In this document: in pieces, positions 45,790 to 54,865 of the stretch
Layout: the number at the start of each line of letters is the position of its first letter
Numbering within the stretch: the first letter of the stretch is position 1
Source: an uncultured Prevotellaceae bacterium
GTDB taxonomy: Bacteria > Bacteroidota > Bacteroidia > Bacteroidales > Bacteroidaceae
Assembly (NCBI GenBank): GCA_900316575.1
Contig: ONDJ01000006.1
Coordinates: forward strand, 1-64,000
DNA length: 64,000 bases
Direction: 5' to 3'
Notes under the pieces: model-generated
What the model saw: the letters and a program-made list of their open reading frames with translations, nothing else
Database searches by the model: none
What the model was told of the DNA's origin: nothing
Position numbers and translations under genes: made by a program

Positions 45790-46632
45790 TTATACGACCA
45801 TCACGAGCCTGAAACCAAGGATATTAAAGCCCTCGGACTGGGGGTCGAATGTGGCGCGATAAGATACGCGGCACTTCACATCGTCGTCGCCCCAACAGCC
45901 ACCGCGAGCCATACGATTTGAACCAGAACTGGGGCCCTGCGGATTGGTGGGGATGGAACTGAAGGAGGCATAATAATCGGCACTATACCAGTCGGTAACG
46001 ATTTCATAAACATTGCCCGACATATCGTAGAGTCCCAGTTCATTGGCTTGCTTTGTTCCCACACGATGTACATCGCTGCCACTATTACTACCAAACCAGC
46101 CTACTTCTCTCAAATCATTTCCTCCAGCATACTTATACCCTTTGGAATGAGCACCGCCACGAGCGGCGTATTCCCATTCAGCCTCGGAGGGCAGGCGAAA
46201 CACGTGACGGGCCTGCTTGATGCTTGGATGATTGTTGAGCTTGCGAATGAAGGTTTGAACATTATTCCACGAAACGTTATAGACGGGCATCTGAAGCAAA
46301 TCGCCTTCGTCGCATGGGTTTGTACCCATCACGGCTAACCAAAGTTCTTGCGTAACTTCGAACACACCTATAGCAAAATCGCTCACACGCACACGATGGG
46401 CTGGCGACTCGTCGCTATCGGCACTATTTTGCTGCTCGCTCGTAGCTCCCATGTTGAACACTCCGCCCGTAACTTTTTTCATCCTGATGGGCGGAAGCTC
46501 GTCCGCCATGATCGTGATATTACCTTCGACGTCAAGTTTGAGGGATGCCTTTTGAGCTACGTCCATACTGGTCAATCCTAATATGAATAGCACAGCAAAA
46601 CAACTTGCTGAAAGCAGATATAAAGTTTTCAT
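45790..46632 (-). CDS. SUMF1/FGE-fold protein 1, membrane-anchored
   Basis: 280 residues. An uncleaved or signal-type hydrophobic N-terminus (about 5-22), then an FGE-sulfatase fold from about 50: GGVFNMGATSEQQ, YNVSWNNVQTFI, FRLPSEAEWEYAARGG, LYDMSGNVYEIVTDWY, MARGGCWGDDDVKCRVSYR, ILGFRLV. True formylglycine-generating enzymes carry a copper-binding Cys pair near RGGSW; by eye only the second position is Cys here, with another Cys inside RGGCW. It may therefore bind ligand rather than oxidise Cys. SUMF1 domains are frequent partners of bacterial Ser/Thr kinases. Last gene of the operon, 24 nt after its paralogue. Confidence 0.85.
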   Translation of the reverse strand: MKTLYLLSASCFAVLFILGLTSMDVAQKASLKLDVEGNITIMADELPPIRMKKVTGGVFNMGATSEQQNSADSDESPAHRVRVSDFAIGVFEVTQELWLAVMGTNPCDEGDLLQMPVYNVSWNNVQTFIRKLNNHPSIKQARHVFRLPSEAEWEYAARGGAHSKGYKYAGGNDLREVGWFGSNSGSDVHRVGTKQANELGLYDMSGNVYEIVTDWYSADYYASFSSIPTNPQGPSSGSNRMARGGCWGDDDVKCRVSYRATFDPQSEGFNILGFRLVMVV

Positions 46633-46656
46633 AATCGCAATCGTTATTTATGATGA

Positions 46657-47496
46657 TTAATACTGTTCAATAACCAGACGGAAACCTAAATCGGGAGAGC
46701 GATAAGAGGCTGTATCAGCATTGCGCGCTGTAACTCGAAGCTTATTTTCTGAAGAACGAAAACTTCCGCCGCGATATACAAACACGGATGGCCCTGACGT
46801 GACAACGGGATTTTTCTGTTCTTTGCTGCTATATTCGCAATAACGATCTTGTACCCATTCGGCTACATTTCCAGAAAGGTCGTAAATGCCTGGGGCTACA
46901 TCTTGTAACTGCCCCACCTCGTGAGTCAGCCCGTCACTATTAGTGGCGAACCAAGCTACGATCTGTGCGTTGTCGCTGCCTGCAAAACGTTGGAAAGGAA
47001 GACCCTGAGACGCTCCCGTTGCTACATATTCCCACTCGGCTTCTGACGGAAGACGAAAATGGAAATTGAAACTTTGAATATCAGGATGCTGATTGAGCCG
47101 AGCTATAAACTCTTGGCAATCATTCCAGCTTACATTTTCTACGGGAAACTTAGGACCGACGTGACTTGAGGGATTGTTGTTCATCACGGCTTCCCACAAT
47201 TCTTGTGTCACTTCATAACGTGAAAGGTTAAACGCTTTGATATGCACATGGTGCGCTGGAAACTCATTGCCTATCGCTAAGTGGTCGGTTGCTGATGCTC
47301 CCATCATATACTCACCAGCTGGAATTTTCTTTGCTTTTATTTCGGGCAAAGACTGAAACGAGAGCGAAATGCTACCGTCACTATATACTTCTTGGACACT
47401 CCTATTAGGACGACTGAACGCTAAGGCTATTAAAGCGAAAATTATTCCTAAACAAAGCGGGACTAAAGGATAATAAAATTTAGTATGAAAACTCAT
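46657..47496 (-). CDS. SUMF1/FGE-fold protein 2, membrane-anchored
   Basis: 279 residues, similar in layout to the next gene. N-terminal membrane segment (about 10-28), then GEYMMGASATDHL, ENVSWNDCQEFIARL, FRLPSEAEWEYVATG, IYDLSGNVAEWVQDRY, VYRGGSFRSSENKLRVTAR and LGFRLV. No Cys is present after RGGSF, so formylglycine-generating activity is not expected; a sensory or scaffold role is more likely. Tight spacing (11 nt) to the kinase gene suggests the two act together across the inner membrane. Confidence 0.85.
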   Translation of the reverse strand: MSFHTKFYYPLVPLCLGIIFALIALAFSRPNRSVQEVYSDGSISLSFQSLPEIKAKKIPAGEYMMGASATDHLAIGNEFPAHHVHIKAFNLSRYEVTQELWEAVMNNNPSSHVGPKFPVENVSWNDCQEFIARLNQHPDIQSFNFHFRLPSEAEWEYVATGASQGLPFQRFAGSDNAQIVAWFATNSDGLTHEVGQLQDVAPGIYDLSGNVAEWVQDRYCEYSSKEQKNPVVTSGPSVFVYRGGSFRSSENKLRVTARNADTASYRSPDLGFRLVIEQY

Positions 47497-47507
47497 AAAT
47501 GCAAAAC

Positions 47508-49082
47508 TTATTCAATTTTTACTGGTGAAGGTTTGGGGGCGGGTTTGGGTTTGGGTTCGCGTGGAGTTCTAATTCTTTGCGTTTTATCTGTTCGATTTGC
47601 TGCGGCCCGGGCTGCAGCTTGAGCAGCGGCGGCTTGAGCAGCGGCAGCGGCCTTAGCTTGCTCGGCTTTGAGTGAATCCGCCCGACGAATAGAATCTGCA
47701 CGTGCTGCCTCGGCCAATGTTTGAGCCTGAGCGATACTGTCGGCACGCAAGCTGTCGGCATTTACAAGTTGCGTACTGTCAAGGCCGCTTGTGCCAGGAT
47801 CGGACGAGCCACCACCTCCTAAAAGTTTATAGCCTGTAAAGATAAGCAGAACTGCAACTACTGCGGCAACAGCAGCATAAAGCCCTTTGCGCGATTTAGC
47901 GGATTGTTCTTCAGAAGAGGGCGCTGTCTGTGACTGCGCCGCCTGATTTGCCTTTGCTTGAGACTGAACGGATTTCGGTTTGGCTATTGCGCCACTTGCT
48001 GACTTTCCTTGGTTCTTCTTGGCAGGAGCCTTTTCAGCGGGCTTCGATGCTTTGGAAGCAGATTGCTCAAGAGGCTTTACTTCCTTAGTTACAGGTTCTT
48101 TGGAAGAGGGAGCTCCTGCCTCGGCTGAAGGTGCAGGTGAGGGAGTAGGCTTCTTTCGCCCCTTATCAGGCACCTCACTGCCACGCATAGCGGCAAGTAG
48201 CTCTTTAGCCGACTGCGGACGCAAGGCGCGTTGCGGACGCATCATCCACACAATGAGTTGGCGCGTGTGTTCGGAAACACCTTCAGGCATGTGGAAGGCA
48301 TCTTCTTCGTCCTCAAGAATGTCGGACATGCTGGGCGGCGGCGAAAGCGTCAGCAGGTTATAGAGCGTTCCACCCACAGCATAGAGGTCGGTCCAAGGGC
48401 CTATGTTTTTTCCCATTTGATTGACCTGCTCACTGGGCGCATAGCCTGGCGTGAAACAGAAACCACTGGTTGAAACACTGATGGCAGAGTTTTGACCTGC
48501 AACGATCTGCTTGCTCGCACCGAAGTCGATGAGTTTCACCTCATCGTTCTTGTCTATCATGATGTTGCCGGGCTTGATGTCCATGTGGAACATCTCCTTA
48601 GCGTGCACCACGCCAAGAGCCTCAACGACCTTTTCAATGATTTCTAACGCACGCTTTTCGCTATAAGGCTTCTTGTCGCGTTTGAGGATTTCACTGATAC
48701 TCTTGCCGTCTATGAAATCCATCACGTAGTAGGCCGTGCCGTTTTCTTCAAAGCGGTCGTGCACACCTACGATATTAGGATGCTTCAGTTTGCGCAAGCG
48801 CTGAGCTTCGCGCCAGAATTTTTCTTTTTGTTCTTCAAAATGGTCTTTGTTGCTTTCGTTGCTTACAGAGATCGACAAGCTATTGTCGTCGCGCTCGTTG
48901 ATGCCACGTATGAAGAACTCCTTGAGCACCACAACTTCGTTGTCGAACGTGGTATCAATCGCCACATACGTGTTGCCAAAGCCACCGCTGGAAAGATATT
49001 TTTCAATTCTATACTTCCCGCCATGGAGCAATGTTCCCACTTGCAACATCGACTTCATCAATATGCTGTTAGCGTCGTTCAT
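47508..49082 (-). CDS. Transmembrane Ser/Thr protein kinase (Hanks type)
   Basis: 524 residues. Kinase domain about 20-300: Gly loop SSGGFGNTY, Lys54 in VVLKEFF, catalytic HMDIKPGN (Asp168, Asn173), DFG at 187-189, GYAPSEQ in the activation segment. A Pro/Lys/Ala-rich linker precedes the membrane helix (about 401-421). The outer part is low-complexity (Ala, Asp, Arg, repeated ADSIRRADSLKAEQA-like) with no PASTA repeats. It phosphorylates Ser/Thr; targets are likely the FHA-recognised partners. Its start overlaps the Sel1 gene stop by 4 nt (ATGA). It should oppose the PP2C phosphatase of the same operon. Confidence 0.93.
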   Translation of the reverse strand: MNDANSILMKSMLQVGTLLHGGKYRIEKYLSSGGFGNTYVAIDTTFDNEVVVLKEFFIRGINERDDNSLSISVSNESNKDHFEEQKEKFWREAQRLRKLKHPNIVGVHDRFEENGTAYYVMDFIDGKSISEILKRDKKPYSEKRALEIIEKVVEALGVVHAKEMFHMDIKPGNIMIDKNDEVKLIDFGASKQIVAGQNSAISVSTSGFCFTPGYAPSEQVNQMGKNIGPWTDLYAVGGTLYNLLTLSPPPSMSDILEDEEDAFHMPEGVSEHTRQLIVWMMRPQRALRPQSAKELLAAMRGSEVPDKGRKKPTPSPAPSAEAGAPSSKEPVTKEVKPLEQSASKASKPAEKAPAKKNQGKSASGAIAKPKSVQSQAKANQAAQSQTAPSSEEQSAKSRKGLYAAVAAVVAVLLIFTGYKLLGGGGSSDPGTSGLDSTQLVNADSLRADSIAQAQTLAEAARADSIRRADSLKAEQAKAAAAAQAAAAQAAARAAANRTDKTQRIRTPREPKPKPAPKPSPVKIE

Positions 49083-50101
49083 CGCGTTATTTCCTTATCT
49101 TTTTTTAGAGGGTTTTGAGTGCTACGAAATAAATTTCCAACAGATTCTGTTTTTTCTATTTCTTCAATCAGCTGCCCAGCACGTGGTTCACCTAATTCTT
49201 TGGCACGCTTTAAGTATTTGAGGGCTTCGTCTCTGTTCTTGGTTGTACCGATTCCGTCTTTATAGCAAACGCCCAAACAATATAGAGCCTCAGGGATATT
49301 GCTCTTTGCGGCTTGTGTGAAATACTTGAAAGCAAGCTGGTCGCCTTCGGGTGTTTCATCTTCATAATAATAGAGGGCTATTTCGTACGCAGCGTAAGGA
49401 TGTCTTAACTGGGCGGCATCAAGGAAATACGCCTTAATTGTTGACACATCTGAAGACTTTTCTTTTTGCATAAGCTTCGCAGCGCGGTACTTAGCTTCCA
49501 TGTTCGTATTGTCTTTTGCTGCAAGCTGATAGAACTCTATGGCAGATTTATAATCCTCTTTCTGCTCATAAACCCATGCCCTGCAGAAATCATCGCCGAG
49601 CTTAGCTCCATCCCTGAAACAAGAATCCGCCTCGGACGAGAAGTCTTTCCCAAGTCTAAGATACATCAATCCACTTTCGCGAAAATCTTCTCCATTGTTT
49701 TCTAAAGTTGCTTTTCGCTTCAACCAAAAGGCTGCATTTTCCTTTTGGTTTTTGCCATTATAGTACAAATAAGCTGAATTAGCAAATTGAGCTTGCAGGC
49801 TCTTAGGGTTCGTCCCATAATACTGCCCCATCAGCTCATACCACAGCTCGATTTCTTCATCTGGAGGAGACAACCTATTTTGCAAATGATAACAAACACC
49901 TGCGAAAGCTTTCTCTATTTTAATAGAATCTTCAGCGGTAAGTGCAGTAGCCGAATCGTTGTCTGCAACAGAAGCCATCATACGCTGGACGTCTGTTATA
50001 GGGACAAACTCTACCCCTTCTTGTACGTTTACTTGCGCCTTTAGACTTATAGAAGAACTAAAAAGCACAAAGAGTAATAAAAAAAGAAGCGTCTTATTCA
50101 T
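49079..50101 (-). CDS. Sel1/TPR-repeat protein, exported
   Basis: 340 residues. Signal peptide (LLFVLFSSSISLKAQ) followed by helical repeats: CRAWVYEQKEDYKSAIEFYQLAA, YAAYEIALYYYEDETPEG, ALYCLGVCYKDGIGTTKNRDEALKYLKRA. These Sel1-like motifs make a superhelix for protein binding. It lies between the phosphatase and kinase genes, with a 4-nt overlap with the latter. As an exported adaptor it may link the outside part of the kinase or the SUMF1 proteins to envelope partners. Confidence 0.85.
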   Translation of the reverse strand: MNKTLLFLLLFVLFSSSISLKAQVNVQEGVEFVPITDVQRMMASVADNDSATALTAEDSIKIEKAFAGVCYHLQNRLSPPDEEIELWYELMGQYYGTNPKSLQAQFANSAYLYYNGKNQKENAAFWLKRKATLENNGEDFRESGLMYLRLGKDFSSEADSCFRDGAKLGDDFCRAWVYEQKEDYKSAIEFYQLAAKDNTNMEAKYRAAKLMQKEKSSDVSTIKAYFLDAAQLRHPYAAYEIALYYYEDETPEGDQLAFKYFTQAAKSNIPEALYCLGVCYKDGIGTTKNRDEALKYLKRAKELGEPRAGQLIEEIEKTESVGNLFRSTQNPLKKDKEITR

Positions 50102-50119
50102 ATGCTATTAATCATTTGC

Positions 50120-51715
50120 TTATTTAGGTCTCAATTGCTCCCTACTAGATTCCGAGGTGCTTCCGCCTTGACCACTACTACCTCCTTCTATTGAATTTGT
50201 TGAAGGATTTGTAGAGGTTTGTTCAGCATTATTGTCACTATTGTTATTATGTATTTCATGACCACGGTTGGTTTGTCTGCTGCCAATTTGCAGAGGTGAA
50301 GTTCCTCCTTGTTGTTGCCCTCGATCTTGATTTGACGTTGGCAATTGTGGCCGAGATTGCGTTGTACTTTGCCGAGCACTTTGCTGTGCTGCGGCTGCGG
50401 GTGCGCTTGACGTTGAAGGCGTGGAAGAAGCAGAAGGCGTAGAAGGTGCGTTAGGCACGGAAAGCGTTGAAGGTGATGCCGTTTGAGCTGGAGCTATGGG
50501 CTGCTGCGATGGAGTTACCGTCGTCTGCTCTTCTGTACTATTCTTATCATCGTCGTTTTGGTTTAAGAACCACCAAACAGCTCCGCCCAAAACGCCAAGA
50601 CAAACTACCAATGGTAGCCAAAACATCGCGCGGTTGCTCTTGGGGGCAGCAGGCGGAATAGGTGCTGACGTTACTGGTGGCGGAAGAGGCGAAGATGGTT
50701 GAGTTGACATTGGAATTGGTGGGGCGGCTGCTTTATCTTCCTTTATATCGTATGTTTCATCAGCTGCAGTCACCACAAGTCCTGGTTCTACACCCGGTTC
50801 CGTAGGTGCAGTGATGGCCTCTTCGGGCACGGCTCGGGTAACAATGGAAATATCATGTTCTACGATCGGTACGATGTTGACAGCATTGGCACGCGAGGTG
50901 TCTTCATCGTGGAAAAGCTTTTTGTCGCCAGCTTCCGAGAGTACTTCCTTAACACGAATGAGGTATGCAGTATGGTTGTCTCCATTTTCAGCGGTGCGCT
51001 GCAGGAGCGTGGCGATTTTTGTTTCATCAGAGTCATCGGTTGAAAGCAATGCTACAAGCTCGTCGTTCTCCATTTTTTCGAGCATTCCGTCGGAGCAAAG
51101 GTAGAAATAGTCGCCTGGCTCAATATCGGTGGTGTGAACGATGGTGAGATCTACTTGATCATCTTCATCGCACGGCATTAGTGCACGTGTAATGATATTG
51201 CGACGCCGGTCGGTCTTCATCTCTTCAAAGGTGATTTCACCGGCTTGATACATATCATATACCAAAGAGTGGTCGCGCGACTGGAAAAGCGGTTTCTCCT
51301 CACCTGGACGAATGTGGTAGATACGACTATCGCCAACATAAGCCATAGTGATACCACCCTTATGAAGACAAACGAGGGTCAGCGTGGTACCCATCTTCTT
51401 GTAAGCTCCATCGTCTTGAGCGTTCAACTGAGTATAAGCAGAAGCCAATGCCCCACGAAGCACACTGTCATCAACCACTTGGTTGTAGTCAGCATGTTCC
51501 TTGAAGTATTCATCAAAAGCCTGGCAAACGGTTTGGCTAGCCACTTCACCCTTAGAGTGTCCTCCCATGCCGTCGCAGACAAGGAACAAACGAGTTTCAG
51601 TTGTAGCCTGGTGCTCATCAGGGAAAAGGCTGTCCTCTTGATGAGGAACGTCATTTTCATCTTTGCGTTGTCCGACGTGATGGATGAAATGCGGCTGATA
51701 AATGGAGATTTTCAT
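50120..51715 (-). CDS. PP2C-type Ser/Thr phosphatase with membrane segment
   Basis: 531 residues. PP2C domain about 1-265: LFLVCDGMGGHSKGE (Asp48), MAYVGDSRIY, YLCSDGMLEKM, and GDNHTAYLI carry the metal-binding acidic residues. A Pro-rich linker leads to a membrane helix near 365-388 and an outer Ser/Thr/Pro/Gln-rich tail. It removes phosphate from Ser/Thr and is the natural opponent of the kinase two genes on. Sharing the architecture (domain, linker, single helix, disordered outer tail) with the kinase is notable. Confidence 0.93.
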   Translation of the reverse strand: MKISIYQPHFIHHVGQRKDENDVPHQEDSLFPDEHQATTETRLFLVCDGMGGHSKGEVASQTVCQAFDEYFKEHADYNQVVDDSVLRGALASAYTQLNAQDDGAYKKMGTTLTLVCLHKGGITMAYVGDSRIYHIRPGEEKPLFQSRDHSLVYDMYQAGEITFEEMKTDRRRNIITRALMPCDEDDQVDLTIVHTTDIEPGDYFYLCSDGMLEKMENDELVALLSTDDSDETKIATLLQRTAENGDNHTAYLIRVKEVLSEAGDKKLFHDEDTSRANAVNIVPIVEHDISIVTRAVPEEAITAPTEPGVEPGLVVTAADETYDIKEDKAAAPPIPMSTQPSSPLPPPVTSAPIPPAAPKSNRAMFWLPLVVCLGVLGGAVWWFLNQNDDDKNSTEEQTTVTPSQQPIAPAQTASPSTLSVPNAPSTPSASSTPSTSSAPAAAAQQSARQSTTQSRPQLPTSNQDRGQQQGGTSPLQIGSRQTNRGHEIHNNNSDNNAEQTSTNPSTNSIEGGSSGQGGSTSESSREQLRPK

Positions 51716-51811
51716 AAATTTGTTTGTTGAAATGTTCTATATTGTTGGTTAGCCTCACGCAGGAGTTGATGTTGCTCTATACGCTGCAAGGCTTTGTAAA
51801 ATGGGTTTCAG

Positions 51812-52399
51812 TTATTGCTGTGATGTATAACGAAAGATTTCGTGCCCTGCTTGGATGACACTCCCATCGCGCAAGAGTACTTCATCGCCATATTGAAGCG
51901 GAAGATTGTCAACTGCCGTGAAGCTCACTTTATCCTTATGGAGCGTCAATGTCACACAAAATGTCTTATCCTTACGTTCTCTGACGTTGATATCAAAATG
52001 AAGTTTCGACACACTATTCCCTGTGGAAAAGTAATGCTGTGCCAAGGGCGGCGATGCCTTCGGGCAACGTCCGCAGGTGTTACGCCCTATGTGCAATCGC
52101 GATGCTTGCTGTCCATACATCAATGTCCCTGGCGTGGGTGGCCACTTGTCTTTAGGAGGTAAAATAGTGCTTTGCTGTTTCTGCTGCATTATGGTATGTG
52201 CTTCCTCGGGCGTAGGCTGAACTCCAGGCGGATTGGTATCGCAATCGGGGTCAGCCTCTATGCGGAATTTTACCAAAAGAGGCTTTCCACACTTTGGGCA
52301 ATTGAACGTCATGCTGGGCTGGTTCTTCGTGTTTGTAACCGACATCGAAGCCTTACAGCCCGGGCAGCTTACTGACTTTTTAAGTTGATATTTGGGCAT
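51812..52399 (-). CDS. Zinc-ribbon plus FHA-domain protein
   Basis: 195 residues. The N-terminal zinc ribbon has CPGCKASM and CPKCGKPL. A Pro/Gln linker precedes an FHA-like domain (about 85-195): LHIGRNTCG, VSKLHFDINVRE, LPLQYGDEVLLRDGSVI. FHA domains bind phospho-Thr; the key Arg is present, and the canonical Ser/His pair appears as VSKLH. It is soluble. It probably reads phosphorylation by the kinase downstream. It has a 96-nt gap to the phosphatase gene and 40 nt to the small ribbon gene before it. Confidence 0.75.
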   Translation of the reverse strand: MPKYQLKKSVSCPGCKASMSVTNTKNQPSMTFNCPKCGKPLLVKFRIEADPDCDTNPPGVQPTPEEAHTIMQQKQQSTILPPKDKWPPTPGTLMYGQQASRLHIGRNTCGRCPKASPPLAQHYFSTGNSVSKLHFDINVRERKDKTFCVTLTLHKDKVSFTAVDNLPLQYGDEVLLRDGSVIQAGHEIFRYTSQQ

Positions 52400-52439
52400 T
52401 GCTTTTTGTTTGTTTGGTCGCTAAGACTTTTCTCTGCTA

Positions 52440-52715
52440 TTACTCTGCGGGCTTAATAAAACTTATGCGCAATTCCTTTTGGCACGTAGGACAATGAAAC
52501 TGACGATAAGGCATGTTTTTACGATTGTGTACGCGCAATTCCGTGGAACAATTTGGGCACTTGACGTGTAATTTCTCGTAGAGCGGCGGATTGAAGCGCA
52601 CCATCAGATGAGATTCACACTGCGGACAAGCAAAACGCTTCACCACCTCGTTTTTATTGTTGCTTACATCAAGGACTATGCCGCATTTCGGGCAAGAAAC
52701 ACGTTTTATTTCCAT
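52440..52715 (-). CDS. Double zinc-ribbon protein
   Basis: 91 residues with two MJ0042-like ribbons: CPKCGIVL ... CPQCESHL and CPNCSTEL ... CPTCQKEL. Each resembles the ribbon at the start of the FHA protein that follows. There is no other domain. It is likely a small metal-dependent adaptor. First gene of the seven-gene part of the cluster. Confidence 0.75.
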   Translation of the reverse strand: MEIKRVSCPKCGIVLDVSNNKNEVVKRFACPQCESHLMVRFNPPLYEKLHVKCPNCSTELRVHNRKNMPYRQFHCPTCQKELRISFIKPAE

Positions 52716-52778
52716 CGTTTATATTTTGTTTTTGTTAGGTTCTTTTGTTTTGCACACAAATACGCCTACGCTACAAGC

Positions 52779-52802
52779 AAAAGGTGCGGCTGTTCTCGCA
52801 CC
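52779..52802 (-). terminator. Terminator of the caspase-like gene
   Basis: GGTGCG (52783-52788) pairs with CGCACC (52797-52802); TTTTGCTTG follows on the minus strand. It separates the caspase transcript from the zinc-ribbon/FHA/phosphatase/kinase operon. Confidence 0.6.
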
Positions 52803-52845
52803 ACAATGAGCAAGAAGCTCCAAAGCGTATCTGTATAGCTTTTGA

Positions 52846-53607
52846 TCAGTAGCGGAATATGATCATATTTTTGGGAAAGTTGCCCCACATCACGGGATGT
52901 TGCTGGTGATTATGATTGCGCTGGGCATACTGACCTACATTCTTGCTGACATAGTTAAACAACTCTACGGCAGTGATGATACGGTCTTGATTGGTATCAG
53001 CTGAGCCTTTCATTGCTTTTTCCAAATAGTAGGCAAATAGCCCATGGCGCAACGAACCAATTTCCAGAGAAGTTTCGTTGGTGCGCGATGAGAGGAAGAG
53101 CATCACGTTCTTGGCTGTCTGCTGACGCTGCGATCTATTGGTACGAGCCGAACCAGCAAAGCAAGCATCGGCAAAGATGCACTTTGTTTTGGCTCTGCTC
53201 TTCTTCATTATAGCATACATGCGCTGATACGTAAGATCACCATCGTAGGTGTAGAAAGCACCTGGCGATCCATGTCCACTATAAAAGAGGATGATGACGT
53301 CTTGCGCGGTTGCTTGTGAAAACAGTTGTTGCATAGCAGATAGGATATTGCTTTGTGTAGCCTGACTGTTGAGCAACATTTTTGCTTTCACATTGCTGCG
53401 TGATGCATAGACTTGTGCAATGGTGCGAGCATCAGCATCGCAATACGATAGGTCGTTTGAAGTGCCAGGATAATCGGCGATGCCTACCGAAACAATAAAA
53501 ACTCTACCTCCTTTTTCTGCTTGTTGTGGAAGCAGGCGCGTCCCGGCCTGCACGCTGATCGTACAAGTCAGGACGCTGAGCAACATGATGGAAATTATTC
53601 GCTTCAT
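52846..53607 (-). CDS. Caspase-like (peptidase C14) exported protease
   Basis: 253 residues. Signal peptide (cleavage near VQAG), then a caspase p20-like fold: RVFIVSVGIADYPG, LSYCDADARTIAQVY, ILFYSGHGSPG with His112, and KCIFADACFAGSA with Cys149. These are the dyad and context of metacaspase-like proteases, which cleave after Lys/Arg or Asp. No extra domain is fused. Export indicates a periplasmic or outer location rather than intracellular death. Its position amid phospho-signalling genes suggests a regulated effector. Confidence 0.85.
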   Translation of the reverse strand: MKRIISIMLLSVLTCTISVQAGTRLLPQQAEKGGRVFIVSVGIADYPGTSNDLSYCDADARTIAQVYASRSNVKAKMLLNSQATQSNILSAMQQLFSQATAQDVIILFYSGHGSPGAFYTYDGDLTYQRMYAIMKKSRAKTKCIFADACFAGSARTNRSQRQQTAKNVMLFLSSRTNETSLEIGSLRHGLFAYYLEKAMKGSADTNQDRIITAVELFNYVSKNVGQYAQRNHNHQQHPVMWGNFPKNMIIFRY

Positions 53608-53717
53608 TATGCTTAATTTATTTCTGTGCCACTTTAGACCGAAAACCTGTTTCCCGTGGCACTGGGATTGTGTTACAATTGTTTAAGGCATCTGTGCCTA
53701 ATCGTTTTTTTGACAGA

Positions 53718-54818
53718 CTATGCCAGCATATCAACGTTTGCATCGTTGACAAAATCGTCCATGCCATCGGTTGAAGTATTGTCGGCCACGTAAATCTCTT
53801 CATTAGAATAGACCTCCTCGGAACCATTGTCGGCAGTGTAGTCGCCATTAAATTCGTCGGAATAGATATCGTCTTGATCTGTGGGAACATCATCTTCAAG
53901 GACTACAGGATCTTCGGTATCTATCACCTGCACTTCTTCAGGATAAACATTCGTGGGGTCGGGATCAACACCCGCGCTGACACTAGTCTCCTCATTAAGC
54001 ATGTAAATCTCGTTTTCTTCAAGCGAACCGCTGTCATCCACATCAACACCTGCTATGTCGTAAACGCCATCACGATCAACATCAATGAGGATACCAGAGT
54101 GGCCGTCCATCTCAATGTCTGCCACATCGACTGTTTCTCCGTCAAGCACATCGGTGCGTGTACCTATGATGCGCACTCCTGTATCGTCACTGCTTTCACC
54201 TCCGCTTGGGACTCTGCCACCTCCTACGATGCTATCGGGCTGCTGATTATCGTCTTGAATCACATTGCCAGTAGCTGGAGTGTCATGATGGTGGTGGTGA
54301 TGAACGTGATGAACTTCGGTCTGAACACTTTGCGTTTGCGTAGCGGCCTGACCGCCATACTGTTCCATGGCATTGTCGGTAAAGGCTGCGCGATCTTCGG
54401 GACTCATTGCGTTCCATTCATCTTGGCTATAAGTGCCATAAACACCACCGCGCCAGATAAAGACGCCACCAGGACCTACTTCAGCGCGTGCTGCTTCAAA
54501 AGCATCGGCAAAGGACATGTTGTCATTCACATGAGCCATTTGCAGACCTTGGTTTTCTGCAGCTTGGTCAGCCAAAGCGGCTTGTTCTTCCTCGCCTCCA
54601 GAATTAATGCCATTAGCAATAGCTTCACCAGCATACATCACTCCTGCACCGAGAGCAGCACCCCCAACGATACCTGCACCCAGCTTGGCTGCCAAGTTGG
54701 AATCGTTCTTCTTCTGGTTGGGATCAAAACTTGCAGGCTGTACACCTGACTGATTACTCTGAGGATTTTCAAATCCTTGGCCTACATTGGTATAAACCGT
54801 GTTGTCGTTAGGGTTCAT
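53718..54818 (-). CDS. Acidic membrane-associated protein A, unknown function
   Basis: 366 residues. DNTVYTN near the N-terminus, a Gly/Ala-rich hydrophobic stretch (about 46-70) that could span a membrane, GPGGVFIWRGGVYGTYSQDEW (about 115-135) as in several uncharacterised Bacteroidetes proteins, a His run (170-178), two acidic calcium-type loops (DVDRDGVYD and the full EF-hand loop DVDDSGSLEENE at 259-270), and a highly acidic end finishing DGMDDFVNDANVDMLA. No signal peptide. Paralogue B ends identically. It is preceded by tandem ATTTCGTACC sites. I do not recognise a family. Confidence 0.7.
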   Translation of the reverse strand: MNPNDNTVYTNVGQGFENPQSNQSGVQPASFDPNQKKNDSNLAAKLGAGIVGGAALGAGVMYAGEAIANGINSGGEEEQAALADQAAENQGLQMAHVNDNMSFADAFEAARAEVGPGGVFIWRGGVYGTYSQDEWNAMSPEDRAAFTDNAMEQYGGQAATQTQSVQTEVHHVHHHHHHDTPATGNVIQDDNQQPDSIVGGGRVPSGGESSDDTGVRIIGTRTDVLDGETVDVADIEMDGHSGILIDVDRDGVYDIAGVDVDDSGSLEENEIYMLNEETSVSAGVDPDPTNVYPEEVQVIDTEDPVVLEDDVPTDQDDIYSDEFNGDYTADNGSEEVYSNEEIYVADNTSTDGMDDFVNDANVDMLA

Positions 54819-54865
54819 AGTAGTGTGATTTTTAAGAATTGTTAGATGTTTGTTGTTTTACACTG

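Noticed and set aside
53532-53551. GCAGGCGCGTCCCGGCCTGC in the caspase gene resembles the GC-rich repeat module
   Set aside because: It encodes the signal peptidase region of an intact signal peptide; similarity is limited to the GC-rich palindrome core and is probably chance.
53874-54749. 291-codon frame antisense to paralogue A
   Set aside because: Shadow created by the acidic, low-complexity coding sequence of A; the sense frame has a promoter and a paralogue.
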